This document shows, in pieces, positions 19,908 through 33,500 of a DNA stretch of 64,000 nt. The notes beneath the pieces are model-generated. The model was not told where the DNA came from. It searched no databases and worked only from the letters and a program-made list of their open reading frames with translations. The position numbers were made by a program, and so were the translations under genes. This DNA comes from Atopsyche davidsoni (Eukaryota > Arthropoda > Insecta > Trichoptera > Hydrobiosidae). Positions within the stretch are counted from its first letter, which is position 1. Each line of letters starts with the position of its first letter. The DNA lies in assembly GCA_022113835.1 (NCBI GenBank), contig JAILWY010000019.1, positions 1,488,001-1,552,000 of the forward strand, written 5' to 3'.

Positions 19908-20982
19908 CCGGCTTTGTGGCTTTGAGTACCATGACGGTGATGCACCACTGTAGACACGCCTCAGCACGAGCCAGACTCGTATTGATCGTGTGAAAGCCTA
20001 CAATACCAATGTAAACATAAATATCGAAGAGCTCACTTATTATTTAATAGTGCCAATATTTATATTTTATAGTTTTTATATAAAATAATACATTTGAAAT
20101 AATTTGCAATAAATTGCACACAATTGCACTGCCCAAGATTATATATTTCAGCATTATTTATGTAAAGAGTCATCTGTTGTAAAATAAAAAAATTATTAAG
20201 TAGTGCGTGCGTTGTTCGTAAAATATTCGTGTGGTATACGCTTTGACAATAGATGGCATTACACAATCATTAACCACACTGCGACGAAGCAACAGCTGTT
20301 AAAATATTAATGTTAATTGAATTTTTTTTATTAAAATAGACATTTTTTTTGACATCAAGTCGTAGTCTAATGAAAAATATATTATAATTTGAAATAATAT
20401 AAAAATGTGTTTTTACGCGCAATGTATAAGACATTTAATGAATTTTATCATTAAAATATGATTTTGGTTCGCCAGCAATTTTCAGTAGAAACAATTCAAT
20501 AAATATGTATGTATCAGATGTAAAAAATATGTTTTTGTTTCGCCAGCAATTTAAGCATGCATATATTAAATTTGTTATAACAATATTTGCAATTTCACGC
20601 AAGTTTCACGCAATTTAATGTAAAAAGTAATGGAAATTAAAAATAATGTACTCTGGTGTGAAATTTTAAAGATAAACACAATAAAGTTATAGGATACTAA
20701 TTGTGGTTTATGAATAGTTTTATAATAATAAGACAAAAAAAAAGATTTTTTAAAAATAATATTCAATTAAAAAATGATAAAACAATTCCTTCATAATTTT
20801 ATTGAGTTCTTACACTACTTTAATAACATTTGATTTCATGAAAAAAACTTATCTATTTTTATTATAACAAAAGTATTTAATATTGAAATTTATACATATA
20901 TATAATATGACATAAAGCAAATTGTTAAGTCACGGATATAATTTTCTATTTGCAAAGCTAGCGAATCGTACTATCTATACAG

Positions 20983-22533
20983 TTAGTTAAGGGTTACCTT
21001 TGGTCGTTTTATAATACCGTTTATGAACAACGCCCACTGAGCCTCGAAGGAAGCGACAGCCCGCTTCTGCTCCTCGGCACCCATTGAGCTGTACTTTATG
21101 GAGTTGAGGGCCAACTGCTTGAGGAAGCGAAGGTCGGCGTGGCGGCTGGCAAGGCCAACGAAGGCCTCGTACATGTCGTGCGACATCGGCAGAGCTCCCC
21201 ACAGGCCGGGGTCGTCACTGGACACCACGATGGGGAAGTTTTCGGCCAGCATTATCGAAGCGGGGTGGTTGCGCAGGTCTTCTACGAGCATAAGTACTTG
21301 ATTCGATATCGGATTTACTTCGACGGCGATCTCTTTTTCCTTCACCATCCTGGCGATCACAGGGTGCTTGAGCAAGGCGTACGCGTGTCCCAACCTCTTG
21401 GCTCCCAAGAGAACAGCATCGATGAGATTGCAGTCGGACGACGTTCCGAACCAGTTGGTCTCTCCTGAATGATAAAACACATCAATGTCGGGCGGAAGAG
21501 ACAACAGCTGGGGTAGAAACGCCATGAGCGGTCTCCCCAAGTCTTCTTGTCCCACCAGGTCGAATCCGATGAAATAGTTTCCGAGTTCGCTCTTCAGTTC
21601 CACGGCTGTTTCCACGTATCGCGCTACTTCCTCGGGTCCCACGGCCCTCAGTGGGGCGTATATCAATCTGGAACCAAATGAATCTGGATAGTCCTTCATG
21701 AACTGCTCGTTTACTCTCTTATAGCCTTTGGCGCATTCTATAGCCGAATATACTTTGCCGTTTAAGTCGTACAGTTCGGGTAAGACGGAACGGAATTCTA
21801 GATACATAACTTTGTCTTCTCTGAATTGCCGCAGACTTTCATAAAAGTAATCTTCGTACACCGGCTTGTATGATAGCATGGGGCCTATCACCTCAAAGAT
21901 CCTGGCGAACTTAGCCCATACGTCATTGATATCTTTGTATTCCGTTTTGGGGTCGTCGACTTTCAGGGAGAAAAACTTGGCTAGGGTTCTGTCAAACTCC
22001 TGGGCATCCGGTGACGCTTTTCGCACGGAGTCGAGGAGTTGCCACTTGGTGCCGTCGGTCTCGGGCGGATAGGCGGCGAACCGCAGTTCGATGGAGGTCT
22101 CCAAAATGTGTACGTACAGGTGTTCTCTGTAGGTAATGTTGTTGATCAGGTAGTCCACGCCGATAAGAGAGGTGTCGTGAGCGTGCAGCACGGCGCCCTT
22201 GGGCATTTTCTGGATGATGCTAAACACTGGTGAAGCGTCGATTTTATGTTTCTTGGTGAAGAAGTGGGAAGCGGGGTTGAAATCGGAGACGTTGTCGAAG
22301 CCCCTGTCGACCTCGAGGTACTTGGCGGCCATGAGGACGGCGTTGGCGGCTTCCTCGGCGTCGGAGAGCTGCAGGGTCCCGCCCAGGCTGCCGAGGCGCT
22401 CCTGCTGCACGAGGCTCGAGCGCTTCCGCTCGTACTCGGCCTGGTCCGGCGCGGCGCGCGCGTCTGCCCGGCCCGGCAGCAGCAGCAGCAGGCCCAGCGA
22501 GAGCGCCAGCAGAGCCCGCGTTGCAACCCGCAT
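20983..22533 (-). CDS. Adenosine deaminase-related growth factor (ADGF/ADA2 family), intronless
   Basis: A secreted enzyme that deaminates extracellular adenosine to inosine and so limits adenosine signalling. It is one uninterrupted 516-residue frame from ATG. Residues 1-24 form a signal peptide (leucine-rich core LLALSLGLLLLLPG), and the ADGF-specific N-terminal region follows. The metal- and substrate-binding motifs are HAHDTS (His117, His119), FYHSGET (His355, Glu358), KRLGHAYAL (His383), NPISNQVL and SSDDPGLWG (Asp440, Asp441). The usual RIGHG reads RLGHA here. Length and motif order fit full-length ADGF, and all catalytic residues are present. The 5' third is GC-rich compared with the surroundings. 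Lack of introns is notable. Neither a poly-A remnant nor flanking repeats are evident. Confidence 0.95.
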   Translation of the reverse strand: MRVATRALLALSLGLLLLLPGRADARAAPDQAEYERKRSSLVQQERLGSLGGTLQLSDAEEAANAVLMAAKYLEVDRGFDNVSDFNPASHFFTKKHKIDASPVFSIIQKMPKGAVLHAHDTSLIGVDYLINNITYREHLYVHILETSIELRFAAYPPETDGTKWQLLDSVRKASPDAQEFDRTLAKFFSLKVDDPKTEYKDINDVWAKFARIFEVIGPMLSYKPVYEDYFYESLRQFREDKVMYLEFRSVLPELYDLNGKVYSAIECAKGYKRVNEQFMKDYPDSFGSRLIYAPLRAVGPEEVARYVETAVELKSELGNYFIGFDLVGQEDLGRPLMAFLPQLLSLPPDIDVFYHSGETNWFGTSSDCNLIDAVLLGAKRLGHAYALLKHPVIARMVKEKEIAVEVNPISNQVLMLVEDLRNHPASIMLAENFPIVVSSDDPGLWGALPMSHDMYEAFVGLASRHADLRFLKQLALNSIKYSSMGAEEQKRAVASFEAQWALFINGIIKRPKVTLN

Positions 22534-22639
22534 GACTGCGCGATCACTACTGAGGATGCCCCCTCGAGCTGCGGCTCGCCGGCCCGCGCAAACAGGCGGC
22601 TGGCTGGCTTCACTACCACACTCAAGCTGGCGATCATGA

Positions 22640-24828
22640 CGATCTCTTACTCTTTATTATTGACAAGATACAATCATTATTTTTTATTGCTCGTTTTCCA
22701 CAGGGCTCCAGGTCTTGTATTCGACAAGGGAATACTGAGAAGTAATATAAAAGATGCACAGCATATTTTTGTTTTTAACATAAAAATATATGATGTTGAT
22801 ACTTCTTATTTTAAAGATAGACAGATATTTTTATTATATAGGTATAAAATAATTTAACTTTGCATTAATTAAAATATTATTTATATCATTTAACTATAAG
22901 TACTTGTTGATTTTTCAAATATGCATTTTAAAACATTTTGGATTTTGTATGAAAGCACACCGAAAGCTATTTCGTATAATGAAATAAGTCACTTTTAAAT
23001 AAAATATTTTTGTTTGTCGTGTATGTAATATGTAAAATATTTTTGTCAAAAATTCTCTTCACAAATTATTACAGAAAATAATAAAAATGCTTTATTCCTA
23101 ATGTTTACAAAAATTTTAGAGTGGACATGTTGCCGGCTTACGGACGCACTCGGAAGAATAATCGTACATTGAGAGATAATGTTTAATTTTAGAAAAAAAA
23201 AAACCCAACAAGTACTTTACTGGAAGATAAACAAAAGTTTTTTTAAATTTAAATAGCGTAATAATTTTTTGATTTTCATTTAAGTTTAATGTTTCATTTA
23301 TATTTAAAATCGCAAGAGATATCAAAAACACCCCCTTATACAAGAGTCGCGAATTATGCGATAGTGTCGGATTTATATCAGCGATAGGGTAGCAAACGGA
23401 TTAACAGAGCTGTAATTTCGATATTGATGTAGTCCTAAAATAATTTGCACTTGGTGAAGTCCCGAGTTTTAGGAACGTAAGAAATCATTTTGGTATATAT
23501 AGTAAGAAACTATTGTAGTCTAAACTATCTTCGATTTGTAATTATAACTTATTTTTATTTTTGCTTATACATTCACTTCTCGACGAATCTCTCCAGAAAA
23601 AAATCTATTTCTGTTTTTCCTTCCGATAATTAAAATATAGAGAATCATTCTAAATGAAAAGTTTGAAAGAATCAATGAAATGTCATACCTTTATTGAGGG
23701 TAAGAGAGAAGTAAAGTTGGAAACTAAAGAAAGAATTCGCATTTAATTTACTTTGACTTAACTTCTGAGAAAATTAAACATCGATCATGATGAAATTTAG
23801 TGAAGCCAAGCTAACACAGGTATACGAATTTTTAATAATCAAATAAAAAGTATTTTCTTTCCAAAATATTTTTTTACATTGCTTCACTAACCAATTCGGT
23901 GAATTGAGAATCAGTTTCGGGACAAAACTCAGTTATTAAACATTTTGAATATAGTAGATATATGATATTATAATTTAAAGTTAGGTTAAATTAATCATTC
24001 AACCAGTCCATCGGCTTTTCACGTGAATAACTATTCCTAAAAAAATATATATTCAAAAAAAAATTACGTGGTATTTTATATAATAATTTAACCTAATCTT
24101 ATCATAATTCAACAGATAGATTTTACCGTTTCCGCCAGATTTCAAAATTTTGTTTGATATTTGAATTGAAAACATAAATTGATCGAAAACAATCAATTTT
24201 TTTTGTTGATATAATAATACAATAAATATATTTGTTTAAAATCTGTTCATGATGGGAAACTCTAGCAAATATTCTTCCAGCCATATAAATATATAGTAAA
24301 ATGCAAACTTTTGATATAACATGACAAAATAAATAAATAGTCCTGAAAAAATATTATGGTTTTTCCCGTGAACACACAATTTCACAGTATGACACGCAGA
24401 GAAATCTTATGCGGTTTTCCTTCAGTTTATGGCTGTATTGGTTTTTATTGTTTTGACCACAATCAAATTACGATATGAAATAAAATTTCAAACGTTACTG
24501 GTAGTGTCCTTTTCAAATGGCATTTATTGTATAGTCATTTATATTGCTGCTGACATCAGCATCACTTATTGTAAATCATAATCGAAAATTAATAAAGTAC
24601 CAAATGAGACATAATTATAAATAAATCAATTATTAATTTAATTTGTAAATTGTTAAACATTTTATACCTAAAATAATAAAATTATATTATATTGGCTCTT
24701 TTTTACATTTATAAGTGAATCGTTTTTATTATTGTACTGACTAGTTATCCCTTTCCTTGTACACAAGGTCGTAAGATTTAGAGACAAAAAGTGAAATCTC
24801 GAAAATATCGTGTTTGGGAAATGTCAAC
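22640..24828. other. AT-rich intergenic DNA upstream of ADGF
   Basis: It should hold the ADGF promoter and leader near 22534-22650. I see no clear TATA box and no recognisable gene or repeat in the rest. Confidence 0.4.
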
Positions 24829-24962
24829 ATCTGTGCTACACATCTAAACTGAAACGTCACACCATTTATAATTGACAAAAAGACAAACAAGGTATAGACC
24901 TTGTTTGTCTTTTTGTCAATTATAAATGGTGTGACGTTTCAGTTTAGATGTGTAGCACAGAT
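24829..24962. repeat. Perfect inverted repeat, 65-bp arms, 4-nt loop
   Basis: Arm 24829-24893 is the exact complement of 24898-24962, with loop ATAG. The arms begin ATCTGTGCTACACATC. A transcript of either strand would fold into one 65-bp hairpin without mismatches. No target-site duplication is visible. Confidence 0.9.
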
Positions 24963-25799
24963 AGAATCCATAGGGATTTAAAAATGCAGATTCATGTAAA
25001 AAAATATTTAGATAATAGTTATTTAAAATGTGCGAGATTTGGGACTGGAATTATATAAATAAATATTCTTTTATATCAGTATCATTGTATGTTTAAACTG
25101 ACATCAAGTGAAGTAATAAGATAATTGAACTATCTCGATGTTTGTGCCATTAGGAGATTACATTGGGTTTAGAATGAATGATTATGTCTTACCTTATCAA
25201 TGTGCCACCCATCAATTATCAACCACAAGTGATTATCTTTGACCACTTATCACACGGAAAACCAGGAATATTGGCTTATCCGATGTTAGTAGATATTGAC
25301 GAGAATAAGCAACCGTTATCAATTAATTTATCATCACATCCTAAAGTTCTAACTCATATCAGGTTTTAATAATATCTTTATTATGTTAGAGATAAGTTGC
25401 TAATAATTCTTCAAGGCTACTTCACAATATCCCCACAGCTAGCAAAAATAATTTATGCTTTAAACACAAAACAGTCCATAGGTCCAGTCCAGTCAAGCCG
25501 AAATAGATGACGAGGTTTCAAGGATGTTGTTGGCAACGGCTACCAGATTTATTCTCGCGAGGAGACGCTGGTAGTCGTTTTACTTCTTCGGCTTTAGCAT
25601 ATGAATTCGCCGAGGTTCATACGCTATCAGTGGACTGTATTATCATTCATTTAAAACACTTTATTCGTATAAACTTTTATTCAAGCTTCATTACAAACAT
25701 TGATTACAATTTTAACATTTATCTGATACTAAAACAAGTTACATTTAACACTTTATTTTAACTTTGAACCGATAACCGGGTTGTTTAAATTAATACTTC
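24963..25799. other. AT-rich DNA, no gene recognised
   Basis: A 63-codon frame near 25178-25369 has no family features. The segment 25495-25625 is GC-richer and may be an old transposon piece. Confidence 0.35.
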
Positions 25800-27550
25800 A
25801 CTTTTTTACGACAGACACGCGATCCTGCATAGGTATGTCGGAGTATCACTGTTCCTGGGCATGGTCATCCCGTGGATATCAATCGAGTACTGCCCCCCTT
25901 CAGGGGCTGGGGGTTCTTATACCCTATTTTCTAATATGGATGCGCTTGGGACCGGGCGGTTGGGTCAAAGAAAGGAGATTAGGTTATTCCGTGTGTTTCT
26001 CCGGACTCTGGGAACGATCATAATGTTACCCGAGCCAGGTGGGTTTGGATTACGGCCATAAACCTTTTCCCGGGCGGTTTCAAACATGGATGCGCTTTGG
26101 ACCGGGCGGTCGGGTCAAAGAAAACGGATTAGGTTATTCCGTGTGTTTCTCCGGACTCTGGCAACGATCATAATGTTACCCGAGCCAGGTGGGTTTGGAT
26201 TACGGCCATAAACCTTTTCCCGGGCGGTTTCAAACATGGATGCGCTTTGGACCGGGCGGTCGGGTCAAAGAAAACGGATTAGGTTATTCCGTGTGTTTCT
26301 CCGGACTCTGGCAACGATCATAATGTTACCCGAGCCAGGTGGGTTTGGATTACGGCCATAAACCTTTTCCCGGGCGGTTTCAAACATGGATGCGCTTTGG
26401 ACCGGGCGGTCGGGTCAAAGAAAACGGATTAGGTTATTCCGTGTGTTTCTCCGGACTCTGGCAACGATCATAATGTTACCCGAGCCAGGTGGGTTTGGAT
26501 TACGGCCATAAACCTTTTCCCGGGCGGTTTCAAACATGGATGCGCTTTGGACCGGGCGGTCGGGTCAAAGAAAACGGATTAGGTTATTCCGTGTGTTTCT
26601 CCGGACTCTGGCAACGATCATAATGTTACCCGAGCCAGGTGGGTTTGGATTACGGCCATAAACCTTTTCCCGGGCGGTTTCAAACATGGATGCGCTTTGG
26701 ACCGGGCGGTCGGGTCAAAGAAAACGGATTAGGTTATTCCGTGTGTTTCTCCGGACTCTGGCAACGATCATAATGTTACCCGAGCCAGGTGGGTTTGGAT
26801 TACGGCCATAAACCTTTTCCCGGGCGGTTTCAAACATGGATGCGCTTTGGACCGGGCGGTCGGGTCAAAGAAAACGGATTAGGTTATTCCGTGTGTTTCT
26901 CCGGACTCTGGCAACGATCATAATGTTACCCGAGCCAGGTGGGTTTGGATTACGGCCATAAACCTTTTCCCGGGCGGTTTCAAACATGGATGCGCTTTGG
27001 ACCGGGCGGTCGGGTCAAAGAAAACGGATTAGGTTATTCCGTGTGTTTCTCCGGACTCTGGCAACGATCATAATGTTACCCGAGCCAGGTGGGTTTGGAT
27101 TACGGCCATAAACCTTTTCCCGGGCGGTTTCAAACATGGATGCGCTTTGGACCGGGCGGTCGGGTCAAAGAAAACGGATTAGGTTATTCCGTGTGTTTCT
27201 CCGGACTCTGGCAACGATCATAATGTTACCCGAGCCAGGTGGGTTTGGATTACGGCCATAAACCTTTTCCCGGGCGGTTTCAATCATGGATGCGCTTTGG
27301 ACCGGGCGGTCGGGTCAAAGAAAACGGATTAGGTTATTCCGTGTGTTTCTCCGGACTCTGGGAACGATCATAATGTTACCCGAGCCAGGTGGGTTTGGAA
27401 TGCGGCCATAACCTTTTCCCGGGCGGTTTCTTTAATTCGCGAAGTCATAAAAGGTACGCGACGATTCCTTAAGTGCAATAATCACAAAAAATTCCCCCGG
27501 CCATGTGGTCCGTAGGAGCGAAGGCCGTGGTCGAGGCGCCGGTCCGGCGG
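25800..27550 (+). repeat. 150-bp tandem satellite, about ten units, with unique GC-rich flanks
   Basis: Ten units repeat with exact 150-bp spacing. The landmark ACCGGGCGGT recurs at 25951, 26101, 26251 and so on to 27301. Inner units are virtually identical, while the first and last differ (for example GGGAACG instead of GGCAACG, and a 1-bp loss near 27407). Each unit has a stop in the longest frame, so it is not a repeat protein. The left flank (25830-25930, coding-like VSLFLGMVIPWISIEYCPPS) and right flank (27430-27550, CCCCCGGCCATGTGG block) are GC-rich and look like parts of one retroelement whose 3' region was amplified. That origin is inference. Confidence 0.9.
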
Positions 27551-30500
27551 CCGTTTATAACAAATCATTTTTAAAACTATAACTTATATTATTTTTATTC
27601 TAAAGGAATTTAAATTATGATCGCGTTGCCAACAGATGTTATAAAAAAAGTAGAATGTTATCAAAACACTGTCACGTTTATTATACATTAGTCATCAACA
27701 AAAAACAATGTTTTGAGGTCAACTTGTATTAATTTATTTGTCTCGAATTATACCAATTTATATTTATGTTTATTAATGTTTTTTATTGAGTATATTCATT
27801 TCACATATTTAAGGTGTGTTTACAACTTTTACATCGGGCCTCCGCTCCTAGGACGACACCTTCTCTGATCCACCTATGATTTGGTTTTTGCCAGCCGGGT
27901 ACTCAAAACAAACACTTCAGCCTTAAATGTTCTATGAAATTGTATATACCCTTGATCTTCGTACTATTTATGTCTTGTTCCTTCAGTGCGGTCACATTTA
28001 TTAATTGAAATTTATTCTAATACAAGTCAATTAATTTAAGTCATTTCATGACCTCAGCTAATTGATAAAGCACATTCTTTCAGTGTCGTGCGCATCCTAA
28101 AATAGAATTCATGTAGATAAACACCAATTTATATTTGCCTTAAGTATGGCGAGATCGCACTGGAATCAATAGGTGCTTCGCTAATGATCTTGATTGGGGG
28201 TGATTGTGAAAGATTAAATATTGATCGTTCATAGTAGCTTTCATGTAGAATAAGGAAGGCATCAAGTCATAATTGTAATCTAACTGTTTGCTTTAAATGT
28301 TTATCGATGCGACAGTTTCACAGAAACTCAGTCATTCAAGAAACATCAAATAAAAATATGATCTATTATTTATTGACACCCTGGCAATATATACCGTTAT
28401 TCAAAATAATAAAATAAGATGAGATATCTGGTAATTTATCAAATCTATATATTTTTTAGGTAGAAAAGTCATGTTACACAAATACTTCCCCGAGTTTACC
28501 TCTGTTCAGCTCCAAGGACCAAATTGAATAATTATGTTAATAAATGTGTTTGCGAAAAATCGCATTAAAAGATAATTTTTGACAATGACCGTAAATCAAC
28601 TGAGCTTTTAATTTTAATTTCAATCGAGACGAGCGGGAAAGAAAGCCGGGGAAAATTAAATTTTCTCCAGTCGTCCAGGAAGAACTTCCCGGCTGGAAGT
28701 TACTCACGAGAGCCACTTTGAATTATTATGAAATAGAAAATTAATGTACTTTAATCATCGTTTCTACCAAATATATTTTTATAAAAAAAACTAATAATTC
28801 AAAGATATTATAAACTGTTTTTTTTCTATATTGTATCGTTTTGGCAAGATATCTATTGCTTATATAATTTTTTACTTTCGTAAAAAAATCGAGTAATTAA
28901 ATTGTTACTATTTTATAGTTGCGATATCAATTAACTAAAACTACTCATCTTCTGAATATATATTGATAATATTATATATATAATATATAATGTATATAAT
29001 TATTATTTATATGTATATTAGAATTAGATAATTAAAACGTATTTAATTAAGTATTTATATTGTGCAGGAATGAAAATTTTTGACTTTTTTTTTACTAAGC
29101 GCTATTTATATACATCTCAAAATTAATATTTTATCATGAGGAAAACTCTCGATTTTAATAAAAATGCTTTTAAATCAAAATATATAAGAATAAAATTATA
29201 TTCGTACTAGATTCAATGCTTTCTGGCTTGGTGATAAAAAGTCTTTGAATAAGACTTGGCTTTTATAATTTAAATATATATCTTCATTTTTTCAGGTTTT
29301 CCAGAGTTTCTGCCGACTATTTTGTCACTTCAACAATAATTTGAAATTTAAACATTGTTGCTGAAGTCAGTATCGCCATCACTACCAGAAGCAATAAATC
29401 CATTGCTGGAGAAGGCCTCCCTTCACTTCCGCTCCCCTTCTCCGCGCCGGGAGCTCCTTTTGATTCACACCCCCCTTTCTTCGCCAGACCGGGGTCAATT
29501 TACCAGGGTTATTTGTGAATTTATATTTTATATAAAAAATCCGCAATTTTTTTTTTTTCAGTTGATGAAAATTGAACGTACCAGATTAAAGCTGGGAGAC
29601 TTTGGAAGAATGCAAACATCCTATAACCGTTTTTATTTTTTACTTAAGTAGGTAACATACTTGACATTAATCATTGCATATGATGTGTCACTTCCATGTT
29701 TGATTGCGTGTGGAAGAATGTGTACAGTTTATTATTAAATTTGTTTTGCTGACGCAGTCAACTTTGTTTTCTTTCACAATCATTTAGCGCCGATCATGCT
29801 TTAAGTTAATTGCTAAATGATGAAAATGAAAAATAAATACTGCTCGCTTATTCTGACTCATTTCATAACAACTAAGAAACTATAACACCTTGTTTTGATT
29901 TGGATTGAGACGTGGTAGCAAATTATATATATCTTACATGTTCAATTATTCTTTCTCCTATAGTTGTTATGTGCATAGTTAGGTTTTTTTGAAAAGTTGA
30001 CCCCTTAGAACCTTAGATTAACTAAACGTTAACTAACTATTTTCCCGTTATTTGTATAATTATGAATTAAAAAATCATAGGAAATCAGGAAAGTTTATTA
30101 AAAATAATCAATCACATGATTGTGTCTGTTATCTTTTTTTAAGAGATTTGCTACGGTTTAAAAAGTGATAAATATATATTGTTATAACTATGTACCATGT
30201 TAAACATTTTGCTGTCCCATCCAGACATGGGACAGAAATAACTATAAAGGCCATTTATAGGTATGTAGATTTCATTGATTGCAATATTCTTCGGGTTCCA
30301 CTCATCGGTACCCGATTCATTCATTCATACATATAAGGGTCGGTCAGATGCGCGATGGGAGGTGATTCTATTCAAAAGACAACCAAATATAAAAACAATA
30401 CTTACACAAGATGTTTTAAACCAATAATAATTCATGTTTCATGTTCATATTTCTTTATTTATAATTGTTCTACAATTTATATCGACAAAAAACACGTTGC

Positions 30501-33500
30501 GTGTATATTATTAATATTACGTTTTTCATATATACACAGTGACAGTGTGAGTGATGAGAAATATAATTATTAAACAATATATTCGTAAGATTCATGTTTA
30601 ACATTCATTTTCAGTATACTTGCTATAAGTTATTTAAGCACACAAACTACGATTAAAATAATGCAAATGCATTAATAAATTAAAAAAAAAACATAAACTT
30701 TAATTACAAGCAAAAAGCAATTTCACACTAAATATTACATAATAAACAAATAAATACAAAATTATACAAAATCATATTAATAAGTATAACGATTGATATT
30801 GTGCATTGTGTATTCTTTTATGTAACTATATAAGGTTGAGTTCAAGTAAAAGTTTATGGCAACATTTTTTGAAAATTATATCTTCATGACCAAAAATTTG
30901 TTTAGCCACAAAGTAAACAGTTACATTTTCCCACTTTAGTACTTATATGAAAGATTAAAGCTCAGTTAGAATTTGCCCTTGTGGAAGGGCGGTTCTAGTA
31001 ATAATGTTGTTCATTAACCTTAATGTAACATTATGGTTATTTTTAAAACAAAGTAATATTAATTTTTCAATTACACTTTCTCGCATCTGAAACCTTTTCA
31101 GTAAACCTTCAAACAAAACGTTTGAATTCAGGGTCAGCGGCCTCCGCCCCGTACGACCTCTCGGGGGCGGACAGACGGGGCGCCGTGGTTCACACACCCA
31201 CCCAGTTGAGATGGTTTAAAATACAAAAAGGTTACATTATTTCCTATTCCTTGCTTACCTAGCCAATATTTATTATCAATTTTTTAATATTTAAATATCG
31301 TAAGAATGCACTCTTTGGTAGGTGATTTACATTTTTCAACATATCATTTTGTCTCCAATCCAAAATTTTTAAATTTATCAAAGAATACTGTTACTCAATT
31401 TTTTATAAACTTGATAATTGATAAGTGATTTTTTATTTTAGTAAATAAGATAAGTTTGAAAAGTAGTAACAAAATAAATACAAGTTGTTTTCAAGGCCAT
31501 GAAAATTTCATTATCGAAATACTACACCAATTCCGTTAAAACAGGATTTAAATATTGTAGATCTCAATAAAGTTTATGATATGTGTTGGGGAAATTATTT
31601 TTTTTACATTGCAGAGGGGACCAGGAAGGATGAATAGTAATATCAAACTAATGGAGGACACTCTTCGTAGCTCAGTACAGGATTAAAAAAAATGAATTAG
31701 GAGAGAACTGCTCCTAACGTATTTTCATATGAAATACATACACACATATTTGATATTTATCAAAATATATCATAACATAAAAATTATAAAGTATACGTCT
31801 GCTTGTGATTAGTTGGAAGATAGTCTTAAGTTATTTGTGAATTATTATCTAAAAGATTATGATTTTGATAAAACACTTGTATACAATAAAAAAAGTACGT
31901 AGATGTACAATCTTATATCAACAAATTATAAAAAAAATATTTTAAAAAACCGGATATGTGAAAAATAAGTATTACTGGTGGACACCATTTGGGATGATTA
32001 GATACGCTTGAGGTTTTGTTTGAAAAGAGTTGAGCTAACGCGCTGTGTACTTAATACTGCGTGATGGGAGTTTAGGAAGACTCATATACAGCGTATCGGC
32101 CACTCATATTTTGGGAAATATACAGTGTTTCAAAACGCATGCCGTCCCACGAAAATACCTGCTTTTGCACGGAAAACCTCTTGTTTAATTTGGAAAATAC
32201 TACATCAACAGGATAGAAGAGCTGAAGAAACTATCCATGATAACTGGGAGCGTGGTTTTTGAATTACTGTATTATATAGTAATGTTTTCCCAGATTAAGT
32301 CGACAGTTACAAAAACAGTCGAAATTATTTGTTTCTTTTTATGCAGTAGGGTCTCTTAAATTCTTATATGCATAATTTTTTTAGGTTTTCAAATCATGAA
32401 TCTATATTTTTTAGGATTTTTTTGAATCGAACAGACATACTATAACAATCACTTCCAGTCTAGATGGAAGTGAATCTGAAATCTGTAAATAATTTTTGTT
32501 TTGGTGTTTTATGTCGGGTTGTGGTTATTTTTATTATAATGAATCCAAGTATTATTTTATTTGAAAACATACCATTCAAAGCAGTTTTATTACTTCAATG
32601 TATAGCTGGAAAAAAGGAACTAGTAAATGGACTCCTTTGGCGTCTGATAGCTTAAAGTTACATAAGACGATTGTTTATTTAATAATGAAGCATGTCGTCA
32701 ACAAAAAGCGTCCGTTTGTTTATACATTTTGAAGTAATTACTGATGAGTAAGGTATTTTTGTTGGGAATTTATGCTGTTTACCTAAAATACAAATAATGT
32801 TACATGGATGTTCAGCAAACAAATCGATATATTGACTTAAAAGACTTACTGGGTTTTGGCTTAAGCGCTCGGATTCAAATGAATGGAAAAATCGTCGCAG
32901 AAATATATATTTGTAAGCTTGTATAAAATTCAACTTTACCAAAACTTCTGTTTTTGAAAATTTCGTAATAATTTAGGAATAATAACTAATATTTTCAACT
33001 TAAAAAGGGCCCACATTTATAATCAAGTTCTTCGTTTATATTATATAAGGGCGAAAGATTTCTTCATATCGAGTCAGATGGATCTTCAAAGTTTATCAAA
33101 ATCTGTTAAATAAACTTCAATAGCAGAAAAAAGTGCACAGTGTTGATATGTATACGTAATTGTTTAAACATAACCTTATTATTAGAATTGGGATTCAGAT
33201 TTAACCAATTCAGTCGGCTAGGCGAGCGGGGAAGGTCGCCGCCGACTCTGCGGATTTGGTTTTGCAATACCATTGAATGTTGTTGGCAATTCAGAAATAA
33301 GATTATTTAAATTTATTTAATGAAATGCTATTCGTCTTGTTACATTATCGCGTATCGGAGAAACTTTGAACAAATCATAAAAGTAAACGCGCCCCGGAAC
33401 ACGCGAGGTTTCCCATTCATGGCTCGGAAACAATGAGGGCGGTTGACAATACTTTTAGGTATCGCTGTCGCGTACAATGAAGGGGAGCAAACTTCATCAG

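Larger units (their letters stand above)
18246..20982. other. Intergenic region between retrotransposon and ADGF gene
   Basis: The first 350 bp are GC-richer and open in several short frames (for example a plus frame near 18330-18597 ending EYKEMYFLIE), but I recognise no family. The rest is AT-rich and holds a hAT-like MITE at 19049-19208 and an inverted repeat at 19761-19907, listed separately. Confidence 0.4.

Noticed and set aside
22146..22857. Frames of 146-203 codons overlapping the ADGF 5' end
   Set aside because: Shadows of the GC-rich ADGF coding sequence.
25178..25369. 63-codon plus frame
   Set aside because: No motif, no splice context and AT-rich random composition.
25781..26061. 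Frames of 66-80 codons at the satellite start
   Set aside because: Every 150-bp unit has stops in these frames, so no repeat protein is encoded; at most the left end is a retroelement remnant.
25930..27429. CRISPR array
   Set aside because: Units are contiguous 150-bp tandem repeats without spacers, in a eukaryotic genome.
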